Positions 18,476 through 25,798 of a DNA stretch of 64,000 nucleotides are shown piece after piece (the stretch's first letter is position 1; every line of letters starts with the position of its first letter). Source of the stretch: Oscillospiraceae bacterium (GTDB lineage: Bacteria > Bacillota > Clostridia > Oscillospirales > CAG-272); the NCBI GenBank assembly GCA_015064445.1, contig SVSE01000002.1, positions 160,628-224,627 on the forward strand, read 5' to 3'. The translations under genes were made by a program, and so were the position numbers. The notes beneath the pieces are model-generated. The model worked only from the letters and a program-made list of their open reading frames with translations. It made no database searches and was not told where the DNA came from.

Positions 18476-18677
18476 TTTTGCTTACCTCTTAAACCGACAT
18501 ACCTCCACTCCTTGTCGGTCATTCGCCCCGTAGCAGATTACTGTTAAGAGCGTGCGCATAGGCTTTAGTGCTTTGCCTTTCTCCTGCGCAAAATCAGCAA
18601 ATTTCTGCGCACATATGCCAAAAAGTGGCAGTATGTGTCGATAAAACAGAATTTTAAGATTTTAGGAGGTATAATTT
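18476..18677 (+). promoter_or_regulatory. long structured leader of the zinc-ribbon/sigma-like operon
   Basis: About 200 untranslated bases separate operator O3 from the first gene. Stems include ACCGACA/TGTCGGT (18493-18499 with 18513-18519) and CACATATGCC against GGCAGTATGTG with one bulged G (18610-18637). The self-complementary TGCGCA occurs three times (18553-18558, 18585-18590, 18606-18611), so alternative pairings are possible and one competes with the last stem. No known riboswitch was recognised and no small open frame with a ribosome site was seen. Confidence 0.5.
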
Positions 18678-18947
18678 ATGTGTAAAATATGCAGTTCAAT
18701 TTATGGTCATTCAAGCGCTTGTCCAGAATATTCGCCAAGAAGTGATGTTTTTTGCGTTTTATGCGAATGCGAAATGCAAAAGGACGAGGAGGTGGTAATT
18801 ACGCCAAAGGGATATGTTTTTTGTCGAGATTGCCTAAGTACGCTTGATATGCACGACTTTTGCTTGTATTTTGATGTTGACAACCCCTTTGAGCTTGTCG
18901 AAAAATACAACATCTGCCAAATCAAAAGGATAGGTAGATATCAATGA
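18678..18947 (+). CDS. small cysteine-rich zinc-ribbon protein of unknown function
   Basis: An 89-residue protein with a strong AGGAGG site. Cysteine pairs CKIC at residues 2-5, CVLC around residue 26 and CRDC around residue 50 suggest one or two structural zinc sites; no membrane segment or catalytic motif is visible. The stop codon overlaps the start of the next gene by four bases (ATGA), so the two are translated together. It is the first gene of the operon controlled by the operator pair O2/O3. I do not recognise a named family; small zinc-ribbon proteins of this type occur among phage and mobile-element early genes. Confidence 0.75.
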   Translation: MCKICSSIYGHSSACPEYSPRSDVFCVLCECEMQKDEEVVITPKGYVFCRDCLSTLDMHDFCLYFDVDNPFELVEKYNICQIKRIGRYQ

Positions 18948-19327
18948 CAATGGAGCAGTTAAAGCGTCTACACGCGTTAAACAAGGAAATCGAGCTCGAG
19001 AAGGAGCGCCTTTACTCTATGCGTTGTGTTCAAGGCCGTGTCAATTTAAACGGTATCGCTTTAATTTACGAGGACGATTTTGCCGAGGATGTGGCTGTTC
19101 TTGAAGAAAAAATCAAGACACACCTCAAGGATTGTCTTGCTCTTTACAGGGAAATTTTAGATTTCGTAAATGCAATTCCCGATCCTCTAATCCGTCTTAT
19201 AGTCTCGTTAAGATATATAAACGGGCTCGAATGGGAGCAGGTTGCGCTACATATTGGTGGTGGAAATACAGGGGAGAGTGTGCGTAAAGCGTGCGAAAGG
19301 CATCTTCGTAGGTATTTGAAAAAATAA
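18944..19327 (+). CDS. phage-type sigma-like transcription regulator
   Basis: A 127-residue protein. Residues 3-75 are a helical, probably coiled-coil region; residues about 82-127 (PLIRLIVSLRYINGLEWEQVA, then ESVRKACERHLRRYLKK) resemble the sigma-70 region 4 helix-turn-helix as used by phage ArpU/RinA/DUF1492-type regulators. No region 2 is present, so it would not be a complete sigma factor. It overlaps the zinc-ribbon gene by four bases. Placed behind an S24-repressor-controlled promoter, it looks like the effector of a phage-derived switch, yet no phage structural or integration genes are within the window. Confidence 0.65.
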   Translation: MTMEQLKRLHALNKEIELEKERLYSMRCVQGRVNLNGIALIYEDDFAEDVAVLEEKIKTHLKDCLALYREILDFVNAIPDPLIRLIVSLRYINGLEWEQVALHIGGGNTGESVRKACERHLRRYLKK

Positions 19328-19343
19328 AAATTTCGCTTTCATA

Positions 19344-19372
19344 TTGATTTTGTTTAAAATATATGATAAAAT
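19344..19372 (+). promoter_or_regulatory. sigma-A promoter of the membrane protein gene
   Basis: TTGATT (19344-19349), 17-base spacer, TAAAAT (19367-19372), 45 bases ahead of the start codon. No terminator is seen between the preceding operon and this promoter, so read-through is possible. Confidence 0.7.
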
Positions 19373-19417
19373 ATCTTCGTATATATTTTATTTTATTATT
19401 TTAAAGGAATTTTGGAA

Positions 19418-20359
19418 ATGAGAAAAACCTGTCGATTTCTTGAAAAGTTTATCTTGGTTGTTCTGATCGAGCTTCTTTTCGTTGCATTGTTCGGAACAGT
19501 TAGCTTTTCATTTATGCACGATGCAGAAACTAACACTCTCGTAATGCCACACATTGTTACAATCGTGTTCTTGATTTTCATTTTGGGCACTATCGGAACA
19601 GGCGTATTCATGGCGTTCAAGGCTAAGGAAATATGCGTTGTAAGCATAAAGAAAACCGAGCCATTTTTACTATTCGCATCTGCCTTTGCGGCAATTTTGT
19701 CACTCACCTTCTTCATATACGAATGTGTTATCAGCATCGTAAGAGGACAAATGAGCGCGTATTTCGTATTTAGAGCTACTAAGTGGGTGCTTTCACTTGT
19801 GCTCGTGGCTTACTTTATAATCCAAGCGCTTCCAAAGAAGGTTGGAAAAATGCGCATTCATGTTCCATCAAGTGCAAAGATAGGCGTATCAATTTGTGCG
19901 ATTTTGTGGGCTGTATTCGGCGTTCTTACCGTTTACTTCAACGCATTGCAGATAAACGACATTTCAAAGGTGTCACAGCTTATTGTGTACGCATCTATTG
20001 CCGTATTCTTCGTTTTTGAGGGAGAGTTCGACAATGTTAAGGCAGTTCACAAGCCTTATATGATAAGCGCAATTACATGCTCTGCACTTTCCTTTGCATT
20101 CCCACTTGGAATCTCGCTTTCAAAGATTTTGGGCAAGTATTCACCATTTGGTGCATTCTCACAGCCAGAGCTCTTGCTCACATTCTCAATCGGTCTTTAC
20201 GCATTTGCGAAGATGGTTGCAATGGTTCGCACAATGAGAATTGTTGTTGACAGTAAGTCAAGCGACCATCACAAAAAGTTCGACAAATCAAAGGAAAAGG
20301 TTGAGGAAAAGTCCGAGGGCGAAAGCGCTCCAGAGGTTATCGAAAACACCGAAAATTGA
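19418..20359 (+). CDS. polytopic membrane protein of unknown function
   Basis: A 313-residue protein with about eight predicted membrane spans (for example FILVVLIELLFVALFGTV at the start, IGVSICAILWAVFGVLTVYF in the middle, ELLLTFSIGLYAFAKMVAMV near the end) and a hydrophilic, Lys/Glu-rich C-terminal tail of about 35 residues. Start set at ATG 19418 behind AAAGGA; a TTG two codons earlier is less likely. No enzymatic or transporter signature is recognised. It has its own promoter and a strong terminator and stands between the phage-like cassette and the ABC exporter, with no shared transcription evident. Confidence 0.8.
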   Translation: MRKTCRFLEKFILVVLIELLFVALFGTVSFSFMHDAETNTLVMPHIVTIVFLIFILGTIGTGVFMAFKAKEICVVSIKKTEPFLLFASAFAAILSLTFFIYECVISIVRGQMSAYFVFRATKWVLSLVLVAYFIIQALPKKVGKMRIHVPSSAKIGVSICAILWAVFGVLTVYFNALQINDISKVSQLIVYASIAVFFVFEGEFDNVKAVHKPYMISAITCSALSFAFPLGISLSKILGKYSPFGAFSQPELLLTFSIGLYAFAKMVAMVRTMRIVVDSKSSDHHKKFDKSKEKVEEKSEGESAPEVIENTEN

Positions 20360-20379
20360 CACCCTGTGTTAATAAAATA

Positions 20380-20415
20380 AAAGCCACACCGAAATCGGTG
20401 TGGCTTTCTTTTTCC
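20380..20415. terminator. bidirectional terminator
   Basis: A GC-rich stem AAAGCCACACCG/CGGTGTGGCTTT around a four-base loop, with a T-run on the plus side (TCTTTTT) and a U-rich tail on the minus side. It serves the membrane protein gene ending at 20359 and the ABC gene ending at 20453. Confidence 0.88.
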
Positions 20416-20452
20416 GAAAAAGATGCTAATTTGAAAAACTCTTATTCGGTTT

Positions 20453-22255
20453 TTAGCTCTCTGAGCTTGAAAGATATTTCTTCGCTTGAAGCTCAAACAT
20501 ATCTGCGTACTTGCCATTCGAGGAAATCAACTCATCATGGCTTCCACTTTCAATTATTTTGCCATTCTCAAACATATATATCTTATCAACATGTCTTGTA
20601 GTGGAAAGGCGATGCGTTATAAACACAACCGTCTTGCCTCTTGCATTTTTATCAATGCCGACATTGAGATTGTATTCGGCAATCGGGTCAAGGGCGCTCG
20701 AGGGCTCATCCATAATGATTAGCTCGTTATTGTGCGCAAAAACTCTCGCTATGGCAATCTTCTGATTTTCTCCACCACTTAGCTCTGTTCCGTCATTATA
20801 GAACTCTCGTGTAAGCTCCGTGTTGATTCCGTTTGGCAAGTGATTTAGCTTGTCGCCAAAGGTGCTATCCTCAAGTGCGTCAAGCACTACCTGCTCCTTG
20901 TCCGGTGTATACTTATCTGCAAGAACATTTTCGGCAACGGTTGCGGCGAAAACCTTATAATCCTGAAATACCGCTCCGATTTTCTCGCGAAGCATATCGA
21001 GACGATATTCCTTTATGTTAATTCCATTAACAAGGATTTCTCCCTCTGTAGCATCATATAGACGCATCATAAGCTTTGTGACGGTTGTTTTACCTGCGCC
21101 ATTATAGCCAACAAATGCAATTCTATCGCCCTGTTCAACCTTAAAGCTCACATTATCAAGAGCCTTTTTACCATCTCCATACTCAAAGCTAACATTCTTA
21201 AATTCGATGCTTTCAAAGGAATGTAGCTCCTTATCGCCAGACACGATCTCGCTCTCAAGAGAGAGGAATTTTCTTACCTTGTCAGCAAAAAGCGAGGTTT
21301 GGTTGATGTCAGACAAGCGCCACTGAAGCTCGGAGAACATTCCCCTTACCTTGTTAGCTGCAGTGATAGCTATGGCAAATCCACCGACAAGAATGGTCTT
21401 TGTTTCCATTAGATGATATGCCATATAAAGAATTACGAACAAATCCTCAGCTATATGAATAAGCGAGAACATAATTTGAAGGAACAAAAGCTCCTTTTGG
21501 CGCTTTACTGTGATCTTTTTCTCCTCGTCCTTGTTTTTCTCAAACTCATTTTTCATATTTTGAGATACCTTGGTAAGACGAATTTCCTTTGCGTAATCAG
21601 AAAGCGAGAAAAATCTCTGAAAATACCAGTCCTTACGCCAAATCACATTCGACACAAGCTCATATTTATAGTAAATATTATTCTGAATGATATTCATAAT
21701 CATTGTGATTATAGAAAATCCGAGAATAACTACTGAAATTATTGGATCAACGCTCAGCACAACGCCAAACACCGAAACAGAGGCAACGAGGCATCTTATA
21801 ATATCGGAGAAGGTGTCAAGAGTTCTCAAAATACTCTTATCACTATTTTCCATAGAGTATATAAAATCATTATAGAACTCAGGTGTGTCATACCTTGCGA
21901 GGTCAATCTCGTTTGCCTTTATAAAGAAGCGCTTATGTAGCTTTCTTATAAAGTCAAGCTTGTGCATTGGGTAATAAATCTTCCAGTGCCACGAATAAAA
22001 GAGCTGATATGCGAGCATATATGCCGCCATTATGACGGTTTTCCAAAGAATTGTTTCAAAGGTGTCGCCTCTATCAAGAGAGTTAAGAATCTCGCTTATG
22101 AGGTAGACCGTAACACCGTGATTAAGACCTGTTATTACGCCCATAATAATGCGCATAATGCAAAGCCCCGGTGAGCTTTTGAATACAGTTTTGATAATGA
22201 AGGAGTTGTTCTTTACAGATTGTGAGAATTTAACCTTTTCTCTTTTGTTACTCAT
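20453..22255 (-). CDS. ABC exporter half-transporter, subunit B
   Basis: A 600-residue fusion of an exporter-type six-span membrane domain (residues 20-320) and an ATPase domain. Walker A is GYNGAGKTT near residue 380, the signature is LSGGENQ, Walker B is LIIMDEPSSALD and the switch His is in VFITHRLS. Start set at ATG 22255, preceded by GGAGGTGA inside the end of the upstream gene; a longer frame begins nine bases earlier. It overlaps the partner gene by eight bases and surely forms a heterodimer with it. The substrate is unknown; a peptide, lipid or drug exporter role is inferred from the fold only. Confidence 0.92.
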   Translation of the reverse strand: MSNKREKVKFSQSVKNNSFIIKTVFKSSPGLCIMRIIMGVITGLNHGVTVYLISEILNSLDRGDTFETILWKTVIMAAYMLAYQLFYSWHWKIYYPMHKLDFIRKLHKRFFIKANEIDLARYDTPEFYNDFIYSMENSDKSILRTLDTFSDIIRCLVASVSVFGVVLSVDPIISVVILGFSIITMIMNIIQNNIYYKYELVSNVIWRKDWYFQRFFSLSDYAKEIRLTKVSQNMKNEFEKNKDEEKKITVKRQKELLFLQIMFSLIHIAEDLFVILYMAYHLMETKTILVGGFAIAITAANKVRGMFSELQWRLSDINQTSLFADKVRKFLSLESEIVSGDKELHSFESIEFKNVSFEYGDGKKALDNVSFKVEQGDRIAFVGYNGAGKTTVTKLMMRLYDATEGEILVNGINIKEYRLDMLREKIGAVFQDYKVFAATVAENVLADKYTPDKEQVVLDALEDSTFGDKLNHLPNGINTELTREFYNDGTELSGGENQKIAIARVFAHNNELIIMDEPSSALDPIAEYNLNVGIDKNARGKTVVFITHRLSTTRHVDKIYMFENGKIIESGSHDELISSNGKYADMFELQAKKYLSSSES

Positions 22256-24098
22256 CTGCCTCACCTCCCTCGCTTATGTCAATATAGTTCTGCGCCTGCT
22301 TTTTGAACATATCGGCATATTTACCATTTTTAGCCATAAGCTCTGCGTGAGTTCCACATTCGACAACCTCTCCGTTTTCTAGCAGATATATCCTATCTGC
22401 GCCGACTGCGCTTGAAAGCCTGTGAGAGATAAATATCATTCCCTTGTTTTCGCCTGCCTGCATCATATTATTATACATTTCGCTTTCAGCGACGGGGTCA
22501 AGGGCGCTTGATGGCTCGTCAAGAATTATGAATGGTGCATCCTTTAAAAAGGCGTGTGCAATCGCAAGCTTTTGGCTTTGTCCAACGGAAAGAACTGCTC
22601 CATTTTCGTCGAATTCCTTTGTAAGAATCGTTTCTATACCGTTCGGGAGCTCCATTACTCGCTCGTAAGCACCACTCTTTTTAAGTGCGTCAATTATACG
22701 CTCCTCGTCGCCCTCTATTCTTGGGCGCATAAGCACATTTTCAGACACAGGTAGCGCCATAAGCTTAAAGTCCTGAAAAACCACGCTAAACATATCACGA
22801 TATTCGTTAATTTTTATATCCCTTAAATCCGTTCCATTTAAGGTGATTCTTCCCTCAACGGGATCATAAAGTCGAAGCAACAGCTTAACAAGCGTGCTTT
22901 TACCTGCGCCATTGTGTCCAACGAGCGCAATTTTCTCGTTTTTGCCAACCCTTAGACTGACATTTTTAAGCACATAAGAATCGCTTCCCTCGTATTTAAA
23001 CGACACTCCCTCAAGCGAAAGCGCTCCTCTTTCTGGCATGAGCGCATTCTCCGAGTCCTTCATCTTAGGCTCATATTCCATAAAGGATTTGAAATCCTCA
23101 AAGAACAGCGCGTGCTCGTGAAGCTTATAATATCTGTCAGTTATTTGGCTAAATGTGCTTGTAAGGCTTGATACAGAGTTGATAACAACTGCACAATCGC
23201 CTATTCCAAGCGTGCCAGTAACGAGTGTTCTGAAAACTGCATATCCTATCGCAAGAGGATTTGTAATTATGCTTTGAAAGCCGTTTTGGAAAATCTCTAA
23301 AAGCATTTCCTTGACGCCATAGCGACGGACAATGTCAACTCTTCCGTCCGATGCCTCATCATATCTTTCAAGCAAAAACTCCTTAGCGTTTGTCAATCGC
23401 ATTTCCTTTGCATAATCGCTTGAATAGAAAATTCTCTGGGCATACTGTGCACGCCTATGTAGAATTCTATCCTCGCTTGAATGCTTATGCCATTGCTCAT
23501 TTGATTTCTTTTTAAGAAACGCACCAAATAGTGGCAAAATAGCAAAAACAATAAACACAGGGTCCATTGTAAACAAAATCGAGCCATATAATGCCATACC
23601 GATTATAACACCGAAAAGACTTGTTACAGTCCATGTTATATTCCACATACGCCACACAAGGTCCTGATTTGCCTTTACATACTTATCGTAGAAATCGGGG
23701 TTTTCAAAGCAAGCAAGCTCAACGCTGGTGCACTTGTCGTAAAGCCTCGTAAGCACCTTCTTTTCTACCTTTATAAACGCAATATCGGTTATAAAATTAG
23801 TAAGAGGTGTCATTATTAAAACAAGCAACGCAGGAATCACTATCATAATAAATGCTTGGAGGGCAACCTGACCAAATGGCATGCCTGCCTCAAAGGAATT
23901 GATTATGTAGCGAAGCGAATATGTTCCAACAACAAAGCCGAGAATCGTTTCCAAGAGCTGAACTGCAAGTCTGAAAATAAAGACCGCAGGGGCTGAGGAA
24001 ACAATAAGCCTCATCGCATAAACTGTGTCCTTGAAAACAGCCTTAAGCGAAAGCTTCTTTCCCTTTTCCTTCTTCTTTTTAGTTTTATCCTTTTTCAA
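22248..24098 (-). CDS. ABC exporter half-transporter, subunit A (degenerate signature)
   Basis: A 616-residue exporter half with a very basic N-terminus (KKDKTKKKKEKGKK), a six-span membrane domain and an ATPase domain. Walker A GHNGAGKST lies near residue 393; Walker B is FIILDEPSSALD. The signature motif reads LSVGQ in place of LSGGQ, so one of the two composite ATP sites in the heterodimer is probably weakened, as known for many heterodimeric exporters. Start set at TTG 24098 because AAGGAG precedes it by six bases; a GTG 24 bases earlier would place that ribosome site inside the gene. Co-transcribed with the gene at 20453. Confidence 0.9.
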   Translation of the reverse strand: MKKDKTKKKKEKGKKLSLKAVFKDTVYAMRLIVSSAPAVFIFRLAVQLLETILGFVVGTYSLRYIINSFEAGMPFGQVALQAFIMIVIPALLVLIMTPLTNFITDIAFIKVEKKVLTRLYDKCTSVELACFENPDFYDKYVKANQDLVWRMWNITWTVTSLFGVIIGMALYGSILFTMDPVFIVFAILPLFGAFLKKKSNEQWHKHSSEDRILHRRAQYAQRIFYSSDYAKEMRLTNAKEFLLERYDEASDGRVDIVRRYGVKEMLLEIFQNGFQSIITNPLAIGYAVFRTLVTGTLGIGDCAVVINSVSSLTSTFSQITDRYYKLHEHALFFEDFKSFMEYEPKMKDSENALMPERGALSLEGVSFKYEGSDSYVLKNVSLRVGKNEKIALVGHNGAGKSTLVKLLLRLYDPVEGRITLNGTDLRDIKINEYRDMFSVVFQDFKLMALPVSENVLMRPRIEGDEERIIDALKKSGAYERVMELPNGIETILTKEFDENGAVLSVGQSQKLAIAHAFLKDAPFIILDEPSSALDPVAESEMYNNMMQAGENKGMIFISHRLSSAVGADRIYLLENGEVVECGTHAELMAKNGKYADMFKKQAQNYIDISEGGEADE

Positions 24099-24177
24099 TT
24101 TTATCTCCTTATTTTTCCACACCCGTGGGATTTTGCCGAGGCAAAAAAATGGGTTATTTTTCTTGCTCGGTATCTAC

Positions 24178-24206
24178 ATTTTAACACAGTCAAAATCTCT
24201 TGTCAA
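24178..24206 (-). promoter_or_regulatory. sigma-A promoter of the ABC exporter operon
   Basis: Minus-strand TTGACA (24201-24206), 17-base spacer, TAAAAT (24178-24183), 79 bases ahead of the TTG start. Confidence 0.8.
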
Positions 24207-24224
24207 TATGCACAAAGCAATTAA

Positions 24225-24234
24225 CCCCCCCCCC
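24225..24234. repeat. homopolymer run of ten C (G on minus strand)
   Basis: Ten consecutive C lie 18 bases upstream of the -35 element of the ABC exporter promoter. Homopolymer runs of this length are prone to slippage and would alter spacing to any upstream activator site. Confidence 0.85.
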
Positions 24235-24297
24235 GATTTTTTGTCACTTTTCACAAAACTGCGATTTTGAAGCTTCTGATTTTTTGTGCACATTACA

Positions 24298-24861
24298 CTA
24301 TTTTAATTTTCGCTTACTCTTTCTTTTTTCTGCAGATACATAAAAGTCCATATACACTCTTCTGCGATAAAGATAGAGGTTTAAAAAATATGAAAGCACA
24401 ATCAAAATCGCCGAAGCCACCGCGCCCAAGGCTCTTGGCATTATATCGTTTAGAATATACAAATACCGTACCAAATAAATAAGTGGCTCAAAAAGCACGC
24501 CAAGTATTGCTGTAAGAGCGACGAAAAATATAAAGTAAGCCTCTCTTCTAAAGCATTTTTTGCTCTCCTCAAATACATTACCGAGCTTCTTGTCTTTGTA
24601 TCCCCTTATTATTTCGCAATCTCCTCTATTTCTTATTGAATACTTCCAGCCCACATGCAATTTCGTGAAAATATATATGCTGACAAGCCCAAGAAGTATT
24701 GTAACGATAAGTGGAAGAAGCTTATTTTTCGCTAGGTGCTCATCAAACGGGATAATGCACCATTTAAGAAATGCATAAATTATTTTTGTGCAAATGGCAG
24801 TACCAAGAAAATATAGTCCCTCCTTGCACAGTAGCTTAAATTTCGCCTTCAAGCTCTCCAT
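24298..24861 (-). CDS. small membrane protein of unknown function
   Basis: A 187-residue protein with about four membrane spans (FLGTAICTKIIYAFLKWCI, LLPLIVTILLGLVSIYIF, YFIFFVALTAILGVLF, ALGAVASAILIVLSYFLNL) and a basic C-terminus (KRKSKRKLK). Start set at ATG 24861 behind AAAGGAGG; the frame open further upstream lacks a ribosome site. It is divergent from the two-component system at 25064, and a pair of direct repeats lies just upstream of its predicted promoter, so it may be a target of that regulator. No family recognised. Confidence 0.75.
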   Translation of the reverse strand: MESLKAKFKLLCKEGLYFLGTAICTKIIYAFLKWCIIPFDEHLAKNKLLPLIVTILLGLVSIYIFTKLHVGWKYSIRNRGDCEIIRGYKDKKLGNVFEESKKCFRREAYFIFFVALTAILGVLFEPLIYLVRYLYILNDIMPRALGAVASAILIVLSYFLNLYLYRRRVYMDFYVSAEKRKSKRKLK

Positions 24862-24893
24862 TGTCTTCCCTCCTTTAATCTTTACCTGTGCAC

Positions 24894-24923
24894 AGTTTAA
24901 CATAAAAGAAGACTTATAATTAA
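24894..24923 (-). promoter_or_regulatory. possible promoter of the small membrane protein gene
   Basis: Minus-strand TTAATT (24918-24923) and TAAACT (24894-24899), 18 bases apart. Both hexamers are weak, which fits a promoter needing an activator at the adjacent direct repeats. Confidence 0.4.
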
Positions 24924-24928
24924 ATTTT

Positions 24929-24958
24929 GGGACATCTTGATTTTGGAAGGGACATCTT
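24929..24958. promoter_or_regulatory. direct repeat, candidate LytTR-type binding site
   Basis: Two perfect copies of GGGACATCTT (24929-24938 and 24949-24958), 20 bp from start to start. LytTR regulators bind direct repeats spaced about two helical turns apart, and the proximal copy ends five bases upstream of the predicted -35 of the divergent minus-strand gene. The repeat sequence itself is not a published consensus I recognise. Confidence 0.5.
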
Positions 24959-25006
24959 TTTATTTTTGAAATTTCGTCCCTAAAACAATACTTTTTATCA
25001 CAGCTA

Positions 25007-25036
25007 TTGCTTTAAGAGCATTACATATGTTAAAAT
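25007..25036 (+). promoter_or_regulatory. promoter of the two-component system
   Basis: TTGCTT (25007-25012), 18-base spacer, TAAAAT (25031-25036), 27 bases ahead of the start codon. Confidence 0.6.
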
Positions 25037-25063
25037 ATACATATAAAATTTAAGGAGAAGGCC

Positions 25064-25798
25064 ATGATCACTATTGCACTTTGTGATGACAATACACAGT
25101 TCGCGTGTCTTTTAAGGCAACATCTACAAAGGCTTTGCGCTTATAATGTTCCAAGCAGAGTTGACATAAGCATAGCTCCGACCTTTTCGTCGGCTGACGA
25201 GGTGCTCGAATATCTTCAAGATAACACAATTGATATTTTGTTTTTAGATATTGATATGCCAAAAACAAATGGCTTTGAGCTGGCAAAGGCACTATGCAAT
25301 GCGCATCCTAACACCATAATAATTTTCGTTTCCTCTTATGAGGAATTTGTGTATAGCTCGTTTGAATATTGCCCCTTTCAGTTTTTGAGAAAGGCTCATC
25401 TTGACAAGGAGCTTGAAATAACGCTCAAGAGAGTTATCGAAAAATGCGTTATTGGTAGCGAATCGCTCGTTTTTGACACAACAGAGGGAGAGATACTATT
25501 AAGGGTTCGCGACATTTTGTTTTTTGAGGGGCAAAAGAATTATTTTTACATATACACCTCTCAAAGCAAGGTGTACAAGTGCAGAGGCACTATGAAATCC
25601 GTCGATGCTCTAACTGAAAAATATGATTTCTTCAGAATTCACTCGGCATACATTGTTAATTTAGAGCATATTGACAACATAAACAGCAAGGGCTTTTTGG
25701 TTATGAAAAACGAAAAAATTCTAAGCATTTCTAAAAAGCGAATGCAAAGCTTCAAGGGCGCATATATGGAATTCATTCGAAGGAGAGTAACGAGATGA
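25064..25798 (+). CDS. LytTR-family response regulator
   Basis: A 244-residue AgrA/LytR-type regulator. Residues 1-120 form a receiver domain with Asp8-Asp9, phosphoacceptor Asp62 in LDIDMP and Lys110; residues about 140-240 form a LytTR DNA-binding domain (ILFFEGQKNYFYIY, FFRIHSAYIVNLEHI). The stop codon overlaps the start of the sensor kinase by four bases. It shares the operon only with that kinase; likely targets are the neighbouring divergent membrane protein and its own promoter. Confidence 0.93.
   Translation: MITIALCDDNTQFACLLRQHLQRLCAYNVPSRVDISIAPTFSSADEVLEYLQDNTIDILFLDIDMPKTNGFELAKALCNAHPNTIIIFVSSYEEFVYSSFEYCPFQFLRKAHLDKELEITLKRVIEKCVIGSESLVFDTTEGEILLRVRDILFFEGQKNYFYIYTSQSKVYKCRGTMKSVDALTEKYDFFRIHSAYIVNLEHIDNINSKGFLVMKNEKILSISKKRMQSFKGAYMEFIRRRVTR

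Noticed and set aside
16985..19327. Intact prophage
   Set aside because: Only a repressor and two small regulatory genes are seen; no integrase, terminase, capsid or lysis genes, and ordinary chromosomal genes follow on both sides.
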